Assembly (NCBI GenBank): GCA_001931535.1
Contig: CP016211.1
Coordinates: 2,632,501-2,696,500 of the forward strand
Origin: Minicystis rosea
GTDB lineage: Bacteria > Myxococcota_A > Polyangia > Polyangiales > Polyangiaceae
Reading direction: 5' to 3'
Length of the DNA: 64,000 nucleotides
Positions within the stretch are counted from its first letter, which is position 1, and each line of letters starts with the position of its first letter. The notes beneath the pieces were generated by a model. The model saw nothing but the letters and a program-made list of their open reading frames with translations. It had not been told where the DNA came from and made no database searches. Of this stretch, positions 51,636 to 60,261 are shown piece after piece. The position numbers and the translations under genes were made by a program.

Positions 51636-52342
51636 TCAGGAGGCCGTTCGCTTCGTGAAGGCGGCCTGCTCCCGCGCGACGACGTCCGCGAACGAGAAGC
51701 CGGGACGCGGCGCGAACGGCTCGCCGGGCAGCGCCGCAGCGCGGCGGATGCGATCGACCCGGAAGCCGCGCGTATCCTGACGGAGCCGGCAGAACGCGAC
51801 GAGCAACCAAGCCTCGTCGAGCAGCACCACCCGAGCGGCTCGATCTCGCGCTCCGAGATCTCGCCCTTCGCGCCCGCCGCATACGTGATCCGCAGCGGGC
51901 GCCGCGCGTGCAACGCTTCCAAGATGGTGCCCATCGGTCCACCGCGCTTGCCCGCGCTGCGACCGACCACGACCTCGGATCGCTGCTGCCGCACGCGCCG
52001 GAGCGCCGCGGGGCTCAAGCCCGATTCGAGCTTCGCCGTGGCCGACGCGAGGACCTCGCGCAGCCCATCGTCCGCGGACATGCCCAGCATTCGTGCGGCC
52101 AGCGCGAGCGACTCCGCCTCCGGCTCGCTCAACGCGAGCGGCCGGAGGAACGCGTCGAGCGGCACGCGATATCCATCACCGGCCGTCCCTCGAACGGGGA
52201 AGCCCGCAGCCTGCAAAGCCCGAATGTCTCGATAAACGGTGCGCTCGTTGACCCCGAACTGCTCGGCCAGCTCCGCGGCCCGCAATCTCCGGCGCGCCGT
52301 CAGCGCGAGCGCCATGGCCATCAATCGATTGAGCCGCTTCAT
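51636..52342 (-). pseudogene. YafY-type WYL transcriptional regulator, frameshifted
   Basis: The N-terminal part reads well from ATG 52342: winged-helix HTH (RRLRAAELAEQFGVNERTVY) and the start of the WYL domain up to EISEREIEPLG. The original frame then continues with nonsense. The proper WYL end (VLLDEAWLLVAFCRLRQDTR, GFRVDRIRRAAAL, ending AAFTKRTAS at 51636) is in the next frame. Adding one base to the C-run near 51829-51832 restores one product of about 235 residues. WYL proteins usually sense small molecules and regulate adjacent stress genes, here the VOC-GST gene. It may be a true pseudogene or a sequencing error. Confidence 0.75.
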
Positions 52343-52798
52343 CCGAAGCTCGTCCTACCACGACCATAGAACGAGCTTCGCCCTCGACGCCGCCGGCGCC
52401 TCACCGCAGCGACGCGCCCCGGTTCCATCACCGTCTCGCTGACAACTCGTCGGATCGACTCATGACAACACGTCGCCGAGCGGCCGGCCTCTCCCACGAG
52501 CATACGGGAGAGCCGCGTCGCACAGGGAGTACTGAGCGCGGCGCCCCAGCCCCACGTTGAGCGATTCCGATGACGGGTGCCGGCTCACGTGCTGGCCAAT
52601 CCCTGGTTCGAGCCCCAGAGGCAACCGGTCGACGCCGGTGAGGTGCGGGTGACGGGAGGGCTCACGGACCTCGCCGAGCGGTGAAGCCTATCTCTTCAGT
52701 GTGGAGCTGAAATAGAGAGTCGTCGCAGCGATTCCACTCGACGGGCGCACGACGCGCCTCGGCTCGCATCAGCCCGTTCTACCTCGGTGCGGGCACGC
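52343..52798. other. Intergenic region, nothing recognised
   Basis: About 455 bases between the WYL regulator and the YciI-like gene. No ORF with family features. A T-arm-like word (GGTTCGAGCCCC at 52605-52616) was checked and did not belong to a tRNA. No hairpin or repeat of note. Confidence 0.4.
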
Positions 52799-53089
52799 TC
52801 ATCTCGCGAGCAAGAAAGCGAGCCGCGCGTCGGCCTTGGAGGGGGAGAGCTCCAGGATCTCGGCGTCCACCACCTTCGCGGCCACGAACGGATCCTCCTG
52901 CACTCTGCTTTGCAGGTCCGACAGCGAGATGTCGTGCGCCACGATGGCGCCGCCGAGGTTGGGCTTCAGGCTGCCGGTCAGCACGAACACGCCTTCGTCG
53001 AAGCCTCGCTGGAGCCATTCGTTGTGGCCCTTCATGAACTGAGCGGCCTTGTCTCTGTGGTTCGAAAACCTGAGGAGCACGACGAACAT
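52799..53089 (-). CDS. YciI-like protein
   Basis: 96 residues from ATG 53089, with AGGAGA upstream. A compact alpha/beta barrel-type fold of the YciI/YCII family: MFVVLLRFSNHRDKAAQFMK, VFVLTGSLKPNLGG, the family His-Asp pair (VAHDISLSDLQ) and DPFVAAKVVDAEILEL. The family's enzymatic role is mostly unproven. It starts 17 bases after the GST stop, so the AraC, GST and YciI-like genes may be one operon. Confidence 0.85.
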   Translation of the reverse strand: MFVVLLRFSNHRDKAAQFMKGHNEWLQRGFDEGVFVLTGSLKPNLGGAIVAHDISLSDLQSRVQEDPFVAAKVVDAEILELSPSKADARLAFLLAR

Positions 53090-53106
53090 GGGATTCGTTC
53101 TCCTGG

Positions 53107-53748
53107 TCAGGCGCGCTTGCGCGGCGGAAGGTTGGGCAGGCCGGAAGGGATGGTGACGCCGCGCGCGACAGCCGGGCGAGCGCCGACGCGATCGAACCAT
53201 GCTCGAAGGTTCGATCGCGCATCGAAGGTGAACCCTGCCGAGCGGGCCGCGAAGTACCAACCGTAGAACGCGATGTCGACGATGGAGTACTCCGAGCCGA
53301 GGAAGTAGCTGCGATCGGCGAGCAGGTGGTCCACCAGCGCGTCGATGATCTCGCCCTGTTCCTCGTAGCGCCGAATGCCGTAGGGGATCGTCTCGCTCGC
53401 GAACACCGAGAAGTGCATGCGCTGGCCGAACATCGGCCCCTGGAGCGAGGCCTGCAGAAAGAGGAGCTCCATGGCGCGGATGCGGTCCTTGCCCGACGGA
53501 GGGACCAGGCGTCCTGCCTTGTCGGCGAGGTAGAGCAGGATCGCGTCCGACTCCGTGAGGACGAGATCGGCTTCGTGATCGCGGATCACAGGGATTTTGC
53601 CGGCCGGATTGAGCGCGAGAAACGCAGGGGATCGCCCCTCGCCGGCGAACACGTTCACGGGCCGCACTTCGTACGGGAGCCCGAGCTCCTCGAGCGCGAT
53701 GGTCACCTTGTGGCCGTTCGTCGAGCCGTGCGTGAAGACTTCGATCAT
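53107..53748 (-). CDS. Glutathione S-transferase
   Basis: 213 residues from ATG 53748 (AAAGGAA upstream). The N-terminal thioredoxin fold has MIEVFTHGSTNGHKVTIALE, LNPAGKIPVIRD with the cis-proline, and LTESDAILLYLAD, the glutathione-binding Glu-Ser. The C-terminal helical domain has YFLGSEYSIVDIAFYGWYFA. Of bacterial GST type, close to the yeast Ure2p-like/YghU-like branch by its N-terminus. Cytoplasmic detoxification or thiol transfer is likely. It is followed by the YciI-like gene and preceded by an AraC-family regulator on the same strand. Confidence 0.9.
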   Translation of the reverse strand: MIEVFTHGSTNGHKVTIALEELGLPYEVRPVNVFAGEGRSPAFLALNPAGKIPVIRDHEADLVLTESDAILLYLADKAGRLVPPSGKDRIRAMELLFLQASLQGPMFGQRMHFSVFASETIPYGIRRYEEQGEIIDALVDHLLADRSYFLGSEYSIVDIAFYGWYFAARSAGFTFDARSNLRAWFDRVGARPAVARGVTIPSGLPNLPPRKRA

Positions 53749-53832
53749 GTGTCGGTTCCTTTCGTGCCTCGACGGTAGCGCTCGTGGCTCCGAGCGAAAT
53801 GTTCGCAAGGCGCGAATGGATGTCCGATCGTC

Positions 53833-54801
53833 TCACGGCGCGAGTTCGGCAGCGCGACCGCGGGATCGAGGCGCGACCTGCGCGCGAGCCTGCGCCCGGA
53901 AGCGTCCCGGCGCCGCGCCGTGGCTGCGCCGAAAGGCCTTGGAGAAGGCCGCCGCCGTCTCGTACCCCACGCGGGTGGCGATCTCGTCGAGCGACGTGTC
54001 GCTCTCGCCGAGGAGCTTGGCCGCGAGACACATGCGCCACCGCGTCAGGTAGGCGACCGGTGTTTCGCCCACGAGCTCGGCGAAGCGGCGCGCGAACGTC
54101 GCGCGCGACTGACCCACGCGACGCGCCAGCCCCTCGACGGACCACGGCGCGTCCGGCTGCTCGTGGACCAGCGACAGCGCCTTGGCGATGGCCGGATCGC
54201 GCAACGCACCGAACCAACCGCCCGCGCCCTCCGGTTGCGCGTCCAGCCAGGCTCGCACCACGAAGACGAGCAGGCTGTCGACCAGCCGAGGGACGACGAG
54301 CTCGGACCCGCTGCCCGCATCGATCGCCTCGTGACGGAGGAGCTGAAGAAGGAGCTGCAGCTGCACGTGGCGCTCCGCCTCGTGGGCGCGCAGGTGAACG
54401 AACGGTGGAAGCAGCGAGATGAGCGGATGCGGTCCCGCGTGCTGGAAGAGGTACTTCGCGCAGAGCACCACCGTGGTCTCGTGCGCGCGCGACTTGGGAA
54501 GGGCCGCGAGGCGCCGCGGCATGGCCGCCAGGACCTCCTTGTAGGGGCCTGGTTTCGTGTCCGGTGCGTCGCCGAGCGAATGCGCGACACCGGCGCGGAT
54601 GAGCACGACATCGCCCGCGCCCAACGCAATGGGCCGGCGTTGGCCTTTGGTGCGCAACCAGCACGCGCCGCGCTGAACCACGTGCACGGCGGCCTCGGCC
54701 ATCGGATCGATCTCGAGGCCCCACGGCGGTACGAGCTCCGCCTGCGCGATCACGGTCGCTCCGAGGCGCGTCACCGCGAGGACGTCGGCTAGGACGTCCA
54801 T
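53833..54801 (-). CDS. AraC-family transcriptional regulator
   Basis: 322 residues. An N-terminal cupin_6-type ligand domain (about 1-190: LVPPWGLEIDPMAEAAVHVV, LGAGDVVLIRAGVAHSLGD) and a C-terminal AraC/XylS double helix-turn-helix (about 200-305: WSVEGLARRVGQSRATFARR, GETPVAYLTRWRMCLAAKLL, IATRVGYETAAAFSKAFRR). AraC/cupin_6 members typically control detoxification or stress genes. It is upstream of GST and YciI-like genes on the same strand, about 85 bases from the GST start, so they are its probable targets. Divergent from no gene; the ankyrin gene lies further upstream on the same strand. Confidence 0.92.
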   Translation of the reverse strand: MDVLADVLAVTRLGATVIAQAELVPPWGLEIDPMAEAAVHVVQRGACWLRTKGQRRPIALGAGDVVLIRAGVAHSLGDAPDTKPGPYKEVLAAMPRRLAALPKSRAHETTVVLCAKYLFQHAGPHPLISLLPPFVHLRAHEAERHVQLQLLLQLLRHEAIDAGSGSELVVPRLVDSLLVFVVRAWLDAQPEGAGGWFGALRDPAIAKALSLVHEQPDAPWSVEGLARRVGQSRATFARRFAELVGETPVAYLTRWRMCLAAKLLGESDTSLDEIATRVGYETAAAFSKAFRRSHGAAPGRFRAQARAQVAPRSRGRAAELAP

Positions 54802-54979
54802 CGATGCTCCTCCCGTGCGTCTCGTCGCGTGAGACGCTCGGACATGAAATCGCCCCGATTTGCTTCCATTCGAGCCATCCTATCCGTTCTCGGCTGGATT
54901 CGTCCGGGGAAGGGAAGTCTCGCTCGATGACTGGGCATGATCACGCGACGCGTGCCGCCTCGCGCTGCGCCGAGGTCGC

Positions 54980-56290
54980 TCAACCAGCGTTGCCGGCCGC
55001 GGACACGCCGCGCAGGATGCGCGCGACCTCGGCGTAGTGGCTCATCCTCGCGTCGTGCTTCGCCCACATATCGGCCCGATCGCTCGGCCGGCGCCCGTCC
55101 CTGCCCACCTCGTCGCGCGCCCCGACATCGGCGAACGCCTGCGCGATCGCCACGATGGCCGCCGGCTCGACCTCGTGCGCGCCGTATCCCATCGTCAACC
55201 ACTCTTCGAGCGGCGTAGGCTGCACGCCGTGAGGGCGACCGTTGGGATCGCACCCCAGCCAGGCGAGGAGACGGAGGCGGTTCGGGACCTGCGCGAGCTC
55301 GCGGGCGCTCAGGAAATGGATCGAGGCCAGCAGCGCATCCATCGGTCGCCGGTGCGCCCACCGCGGGCGCAGGAAGCGCGAAGTCGCGCCGCGCTCGATG
55401 AAGAAGCGCACCCACGGCTCGCGGAACGGGACGGCGGCCGCCGCAAGATCGGCGAGCGTGTCGGAGGCGGGCCCGCGCACCTCGGGATCCGCGCCGCGCT
55501 CGACGAGGAGGCGGAGCACGGCGAAGTGATCGTCGTCCTCGAGATGGGTCGACACTGGCCCGAGCCGTCCTCGGGCATCGAAGCCCGCGAACGCAGGCGC
55601 ATGGGAGAAGCGCGCCGCGGCATCGGGATCGGCGCCCGCGTCGAGCAGCAAGGCGACGAGCGCCCGATCCCGCCGCGCCACTGCGTAGTGGAGCGCCGTG
55701 TCTCCGCGCTCGTCGGCCGCCTTCGGATCCGCCCCTGCGGCGAGCCACTCTTTCGCCCGCACGACGTCGCCGGCCTTGCACGCCTTGATCAGGAGCGCGT
55801 CTTTCTTCGCCGGCTTGCTCGCGGGCGGCACCTCGAGCACGCACGCGCCTTCGCCCTCGTACGGCGCATCGCCGAGCACGGCGATCACGAAGCGCGACTC
55901 GAGGTGCTTCGCCTTGGCGCCGCTGATGATGCTACTGGCGACGCAGGCCTCCTCGTCCTTCGGCACCGAGAAGTGCGGTTGCGCGAGCCACTGCGTGAGG
56001 TTCTCCTGCCAGGTGCCGGGCGGAAACGTCTGCTCCGCGAGCGCGCCGAGGCCCTCGATGGCCTCCCACAGCACGCGGAGCGCGCCGACGAGATCGGTGG
56101 CCTCGCCGACGAGGCGGAACCCGTAGCGTTTCTTACCGGCCTTGCGGAGCGGGGCGTCGCGCGCGATCTCCTCGCGCACGAAGCTCGGGTCGAGGCCGTG
56201 GAAGACGAGGAACCGTCGGTCGCGCAGCTCCGGCGGGAGCGTGTCGGGGTGGGCGACGAGCTCGGCGAGGGTCTCGATCGAAAGGGGCAT
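54980..56290 (-). CDS. Ankyrin-repeat protein
   Basis: 436 residues. Residues 1-165 are a novel alpha/beta part with conserved-looking FVREEIARDAPLRKAGKKRY and WQENLTQWLAQPHFSV. From about 165 there are ankyrin units: ACKAGDVVRAKEWLAAGADP, DERGDTALHYAVARRDRALV, ALLLDAGADPD, LRLLVERGADPEV and FIERGATSRFL. No signal peptide. Ankyrins usually mediate protein binding, and the N-terminal part may be the effector region. The function is unknown. Confidence 0.8.
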   Translation of the reverse strand: MPLSIETLAELVAHPDTLPPELRDRRFLVFHGLDPSFVREEIARDAPLRKAGKKRYGFRLVGEATDLVGALRVLWEAIEGLGALAEQTFPPGTWQENLTQWLAQPHFSVPKDEEACVASSIISGAKAKHLESRFVIAVLGDAPYEGEGACVLEVPPASKPAKKDALLIKACKAGDVVRAKEWLAAGADPKAADERGDTALHYAVARRDRALVALLLDAGADPDAAARFSHAPAFAGFDARGRLGPVSTHLEDDDHFAVLRLLVERGADPEVRGPASDTLADLAAAAVPFREPWVRFFIERGATSRFLRPRWAHRRPMDALLASIHFLSARELAQVPNRLRLLAWLGCDPNGRPHGVQPTPLEEWLTMGYGAHEVEPAAIVAIAQAFADVGARDEVGRDGRRPSDRADMWAKHDARMSHYAEVARILRGVSAAGNAG

Positions 56291-56643
56291 CGTTCGAAGC
56301 CGCGAGCGTAGCGCGTCGCGCGGCGTCGAACAGAGGAGCGCAGGTCAGAGCCACCGCCGGAACAGCGCAGCACGAAGCTGTTCGATCGTCTTCGTCACCA
56401 TCGCCTCCTCTCGCGCACGAGGAGATCGGCAATCGAGGACGACGTCACGATGGGGCGGCGTTGGGGATCTCGGTCCGACGAAGAGGACGATGGCCGCGGC
56501 GGAGCGCGCCCTCCTCGGTTGGCCGGAGCAGCCCCCGATCCGCGACGGGATCGGCGCAAATACATTGGCGTCGATCGCGCCCTTGCGGTCCTCTTGTGCG
56601 TCGAGGCGTTCGGCGGATTCCTCACAGCGACGGGGTGATTGTG
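56291..56643. other. Divergent intergenic region
   Basis: About 350 bases between the ankyrin gene (minus) and the NHL lipoprotein (plus). A short plus-strand frame at 56450-56638 ends just before the NHL start but has no family features. No convincing promoter or hairpin was seen. Confidence 0.4.
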
Positions 56644-57849
56644 ATGCTGCAGAAGAACCATGTCGCGGCGCTGCTCGGGTGTGTCGCGGCGCTCGTTGCT
56701 GGAGGGATCGGCGCTGGATGCATGCGGGACTCGAGCAAGCCGCAGCCGGTGCATTCGGCGTCGACGAGCCCCTCGGACGCTTCGGCGCTGCCCTCCGGCG
56801 GTGTGGAGGATCGCCCGGCGCCGCCCGCGTCACCATCGCCCGCATCACCATCGGATGACATCGCGACCAAGCACAGTGTCTTCAAGGGACCGGAAGGCAT
56901 TGCGGTGGACAAGGTGGGGAACGTCTATGTGGCCAACACGTCGAGCCACACCATCGTCAAGGTGACATCCGAAGGCATCGTCACGACGCTCGCGGGCTCG
57001 CCGGGCGAAGCAGGGAGCGCCGATGGAACCGGGAGCGCGGCGAGGTTCTACTACCCACACGCCCTGGCCGTGGACGCCGCGGGCAACATCTATGTCGCCG
57101 ACGGCGGCAACCACACCATTCGCAAGGTGTCGCCCGCGGGAGCGGTCACGACGCTCGCCGGCTCGCCGGGCGTCGCCGGTGATGTCGACGGGAAGGGCCG
57201 AGCGATGCGATTCCGATCGCCGAGCGCGATCGCCGTGGACGAGGCTGGCAATGTCTATGTGGGAGACTCGGGCAACTACACGCTTCGCAAGGTGACGGCC
57301 GCAGGGATCGGCACGACCGTCGCCGGTCGTGCTGGGAGCTATGACGTCGTTGATGGAACCGCGAGCGGCGCGAGGTTCACCGGCATTCAAAGCATCACCC
57401 TGGACGCCGCGGCGAACATCTACGTGACCGAGCTCTCCAAGCTCAAAGGGGTCACGGTTCGTCGGGTGACGCCGAAGGGCACCGTGACGACGCTCTCACG
57501 TTCTCGGGGACTCGAAGGTGCCGGCGTCGTGCCGACGGGATTCGTCGCCGACTTCGCTGCAGCACGGGGAATCGCGATCGACGCAGGAGGAAACCTCTAC
57601 ATTGCGGACTACTTCGCGGTCATCTGGAAGGTGACGCCCGCGGGGATCGCGACCCATTTCGCAGGCTCGCCGCGGCAATACGGTCACGAAGACGGTCAGG
57701 GCAGCGCGGCGCGGTTCAAGTCCCCCGAGGGCCTTGCCGTGGACGATGCCGGAAAGGTCTATGTGGTGGATTCGCGCAATGATGACGTCCGGATCATCAG
57801 CCCCGAAGGCGCGGTCACGACACTGGCGGTGAAGCAGGGTAGGCACTGA
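56644..57849 (+). CDS. NHL-repeat lipoprotein
   Basis: 401 residues from ATG 56644. The signal peptide ends LVAGGIGAGC. A Ser/Pro-rich linker (about 30-75) is followed by five to six NHL repeats, each with the pattern PxxIAVDxxGNxYVADxxNHTIxKV: GPEGIAVDKVGNVYVANTSS, ALAVDAAGNIYVADGGNH, AIAVDEAGNVYVGDSGN, ITLDAAANIYVTEL, GIAIDAGGNLYIADYF and GLAVDDAGKVYVVDSRN. These form a six-bladed propeller on the cell surface, usually used in ligand or protein binding. Single-gene unit. Confidence 0.88.
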   Translation: MLQKNHVAALLGCVAALVAGGIGAGCMRDSSKPQPVHSASTSPSDASALPSGGVEDRPAPPASPSPASPSDDIATKHSVFKGPEGIAVDKVGNVYVANTSSHTIVKVTSEGIVTTLAGSPGEAGSADGTGSAARFYYPHALAVDAAGNIYVADGGNHTIRKVSPAGAVTTLAGSPGVAGDVDGKGRAMRFRSPSAIAVDEAGNVYVGDSGNYTLRKVTAAGIGTTVAGRAGSYDVVDGTASGARFTGIQSITLDAAANIYVTELSKLKGVTVRRVTPKGTVTTLSRSRGLEGAGVVPTGFVADFAAARGIAIDAGGNLYIADYFAVIWKVTPAGIATHFAGSPRQYGHEDGQGSAARFKSPEGLAVDDAGKVYVVDSRNDDVRIISPEGAVTTLAVKQGRH

Positions 57850-57957
57850 CGAGGCGATCGAAGCCGTCGCCGAGCGCCGTCGCCGCGTCCTTCACCTGCG
57901 TTCTCGCCGCGGGGACGAATCTGGATCGCGGGTCCCCGCGTGGGTAGCATCGCGGCC

Positions 57958-58353
57958 ATGGCCAAGGTGACCGGCGTTGGTGGTTTCTTCTTCAAGACGT
58001 CCGACACGGCAGAGACGGCGCGGTGGTTCACCGACGTGCTCGAGCTGCCGACGGAGACGTGGGGGCGTACGTTCCCTTGGCGCGACCGCGAGGACCCCGA
58101 GCGCAAGGGGTACACGGTGATGGGTCTCCACGCGCAGGGCTCGGACTACTTCGGGCCGAGCAAGCGCGAGTTCATGTTGAACCTCCGTGTCGACGATCTC
58201 GACGCCATGCTCGCGCAGCTCCGCGAGCGCGGCGTCGAGGTCGTGAAGGTGTTCGATCCGGAGCCGAACGGCCGCTTCGCCCACGTCAAAGGCCCGGACG
58301 GGATGGTGCTCGAGCTCTGGCAGCCCGCCGAGCCGGACCCCTTCGATCCTTGA
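57958..58353 (+). CDS. VOC-family (glyoxalase/bleomycin resistance) protein
   Basis: 131 residues from ATG 57958. One VOC domain made of two beta-alpha-beta-beta-beta halves: VGGFFFKTSDTAETARWFTD and EFMLNLRVDDLDAMLAQLRE, ending GPDGMVLELWQPAEP, where the last Glu is a possible metal ligand. VOC proteins bind a metal and act on or bind small molecules. The substrate is unknown. It ends 31 bases before the end of the convergent P450 gene. Confidence 0.88.
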   Translation: MAKVTGVGGFFFKTSDTAETARWFTDVLELPTETWGRTFPWRDREDPERKGYTVMGLHAQGSDYFGPSKREFMLNLRVDDLDAMLAQLRERGVEVVKVFDPEPNGRFAHVKGPDGMVLELWQPAEPDPFDP

Positions 58354-58384
58354 GAGGTCCTCGGCGTGCGAAGTGTGATCGCGA

Positions 58385-59767
58385 TCAGCGCGCCTCGAGG
58401 ACGATCTTCATTCCATCCCGCGGCATGAGGCCGTTGGCGGTGTTCATGGGCCGGAGGCGGTGGCCGGGCGCGAGGCGGAAGCGGAACCGCTGCGCCAGCG
58501 AAGCGAGAAGGAGCACGGCCTCGACCATCGCGTAGGACTTGAACGGGCAGCGGCGCGGGCCGCCGCCGAACGGCAGGAAGGCGTAGATCTCGCGGGCGTC
58601 GTCGAGCGGCGCCGCCCAGCGGTCGGGCTCGAACGCGTCGGGCCGATCGAAGGTGCGCCCATCGCGGTGCATGCTCCAGATGCTGATGATGACCTTGCTG
58701 CTGGCGGGGATGCGCCGGCCCGCGAGCGTGCCGCCCTGCCGCGCCTCGCGGAGGATGAACGGATAGAGCGGGTAGCAACGCATCGTTTCTTGAACGACGC
58801 GGGTCGCATACGAGAGGCGCGGGACGTCCGTCAACGCCGGCGCGCGGCCGCCGAGGACGCGCGCGAGCTCGCCGGCGAGCTCCTCCTGCGCGCGTGGATG
58901 CGCGGCGAGCAGGCCGATCGCCCACGCGAGCGTGGTCGCGGTGTTGCGGTGCCCGGCGCGGAACATGGTGACGAGCTCGTCGCGCAGCTCGTCGTCCGTC
59001 ATGAGAGAGCCGTCCTCGCAGGGCGTGGACATCATCGCGGAGAGCACGTCCTTCCTCGGCTCGGGCGCCGATCGCCTCCGCTGGATCACGCCCGCGAGCT
59101 GCTCGTTCATGCGCGCGACCGCCTCCTTGAAGCCGACCTCCTCGCGCGTCTCCGCGCCGATCGCGTGGAGCTCGACGTTCTCGAACCAGCGCATGGCCGC
59201 GACGACGGCGGCCTCGATCTGCGGGAGCGCGGCGTCGAGATCGCTGCCGGCGCAGACGCGCGCGGTGTTCTCGAGCGTGAGGCGCATCAGGTCCGCTTGG
59301 ACGTCGCGCGTCTCGCCGCTCCGCCAGGTGTCGAGCAGGCGCGATGCGCCGGCCGTCACGACGTCGGCGTACGCGCGGAGGTGATCGGCGCTCAGGGCGG
59401 CCTGCACGACGCGGCGCTTGCGCAGCCACGCGTCCTGGTTGCTGACCGCGAAGCCGCTGCCCCAGAACGACGTCGACAGCACGTCGTAGACCTGGCTGAA
59501 GTCCTTGGTGAACGTGCGATGATCGAGCAGGACCTCCTTCGCGATCGCGGGAGCGTCGGTGCAGATCACGCGATCGTCGACGGCGACGAGATCACCGTGC
59601 GCGCGCAGCACGCGCTGCGAGGCGGTGAGCGGATCGATGAAGGTGCGGATCCGATTGGCGAAGCGCGCCAGCGTTCCCAGGCGAGGCAGCGCGCGCGGCG
59701 AGGTGGTCCGATGCGCGGCGACGCGCTCGGAAGGAAGATCGGAGTGGATGGCATCGTGCGCCGGCAT
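58385..59767 (-). CDS. Cytochrome P450
   Basis: 460 residues. The heme thiolate is Cys407 in LPFGGGPRRCPFKSYAM; the ExxR of helix K (VQETMRCYPLYPF) and the oxygen-binding helix (FRAGHRNTATTLAWAIG) are present. The heme loop is of the GGGPRRC type rather than the GxGxHxCxG type of many actinobacterial P450s. The glycine two after the Cys is replaced by Phe, which is uncommon. It should hydroxylate or cross-link an unknown substrate using separate electron donors, none of which are in the window. A 25-residue ORF with a strong ribosome-binding site and a hairpin precede it on the same strand. Confidence 0.93.
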   Translation of the reverse strand: MPAHDAIHSDLPSERVAAHRTTSPRALPRLGTLARFANRIRTFIDPLTASQRVLRAHGDLVAVDDRVICTDAPAIAKEVLLDHRTFTKDFSQVYDVLSTSFWGSGFAVSNQDAWLRKRRVVQAALSADHLRAYADVVTAGASRLLDTWRSGETRDVQADLMRLTLENTARVCAGSDLDAALPQIEAAVVAAMRWFENVELHAIGAETREEVGFKEAVARMNEQLAGVIQRRRSAPEPRKDVLSAMMSTPCEDGSLMTDDELRDELVTMFRAGHRNTATTLAWAIGLLAAHPRAQEELAGELARVLGGRAPALTDVPRLSYATRVVQETMRCYPLYPFILREARQGGTLAGRRIPASSKVIISIWSMHRDGRTFDRPDAFEPDRWAAPLDDAREIYAFLPFGGGPRRCPFKSYAMVEAVLLLASLAQRFRFRLAPGHRLRPMNTANGLMPRDGMKIVLEAR

Positions 59768-59808
59768 GGGTCTCCGCTCGATGGCTGCGTCGCAGTTGGG
59801 GAAAAGGA

Positions 59809-59848
59809 GGCGCGGGTCGTGGGCGGCGAACCGTCCACGACCCGCGCC
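59809..59848 (-). terminator. Strong hairpin between the small ORF and the P450 gene
   Basis: GGCGCGGGTCGTGG (59809-59822) and its exact reverse complement (59835-59848) form a 14-bp stem whose top (CGG-TTCG-CCG on the minus strand) can pair further. On the minus strand it is followed by CTCCTTTTCC. It lies after the 25-codon ORF and before the P450 start, where a partial terminator would lower enzyme expression relative to a precursor peptide. Confidence 0.6.
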
Positions 59849-59891
59849 GGGGAGCTCGGATTCCGCGCGCGGCGCCGAGCTCGGACAGGCG

Positions 59892-59969
59892 CTACGGAGG
59901 GACGCGGGCCCACGCGTCGGAAGAGAGGCGCGCCTTGAGCTTGAGCAGATGTCGCTTGAGGATCGTCAT
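59892..59969 (-). CDS. 25-residue ORF, candidate precursor peptide of the P450
   Basis: ATG at 59969, stop at 59892-59894. The peptide is MTILKRHLLKLKARLSSDAW followed by ARVPP. A good ribosome-binding site (AAGGAG, six bases upstream) supports translation. The first 15 residues form a strongly amphipathic, basic helix like a leader; the last ten contain the single Trp and a Pro-Pro end, like a core. It lies 124 bases upstream of a P450 gene on the same strand, separated by a hairpin. P450-modified RiPPs such as cittilin, known from myxobacteria, have precursors of similar size. It could instead be a leader peptide or an artefact. Confidence 0.4.
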   Translation of the reverse strand: MTILKRHLLKLKARLSSDAWARVPP

Positions 59970-60261
59970 GGGTGGCTCCTTGTCTTGGTGCGTCCCGGAG
60001 GTACGGGCCTGCGTGGAGATCGTCGCGCTCCGGCGACGCGCTCCGCACGATTCCCCGCGCTCCGTGCGTGCTCACCACCAAAGCAGCCGCCGTGCCGTGC
60101 GTGGGATCGTGCTTTCTTCGAGATCCGCTCGCGATGATCGTGGCCTCCGACCTGTGCGCGCACGTGCGGCCGCACACCGCACGCACGATCGCACGCACCG
60201 CAAGCGCAGACCGCGTGCGTGAGAACGAGGTGCAGGCGGGACGACGCGCCTGTCGCGGCCG
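59970..60261. other. Upstream region of the small ORF/P450 unit
   Basis: About 290 bases between the MerR gene stop and the small ORF. It should contain the promoter of the P450 unit, but no convincing -10/-35 pair was found. GC-rich with short GCACG/CACGC repeats. No coding gene is supported. Confidence 0.4.

Noticed and set aside
52601..52617. T-arm-like sequence GGTTCGAGCCCC
   Set aside because: No matching acceptor, D or anticodon arms at the right distances on either strand.
56450..56638. 62-codon plus-strand frame ending just before the NHL lipoprotein
   Set aside because: Most of it is Arg/Gly-rich noise with a weak start; the hydrophobic end alone does not support a gene.
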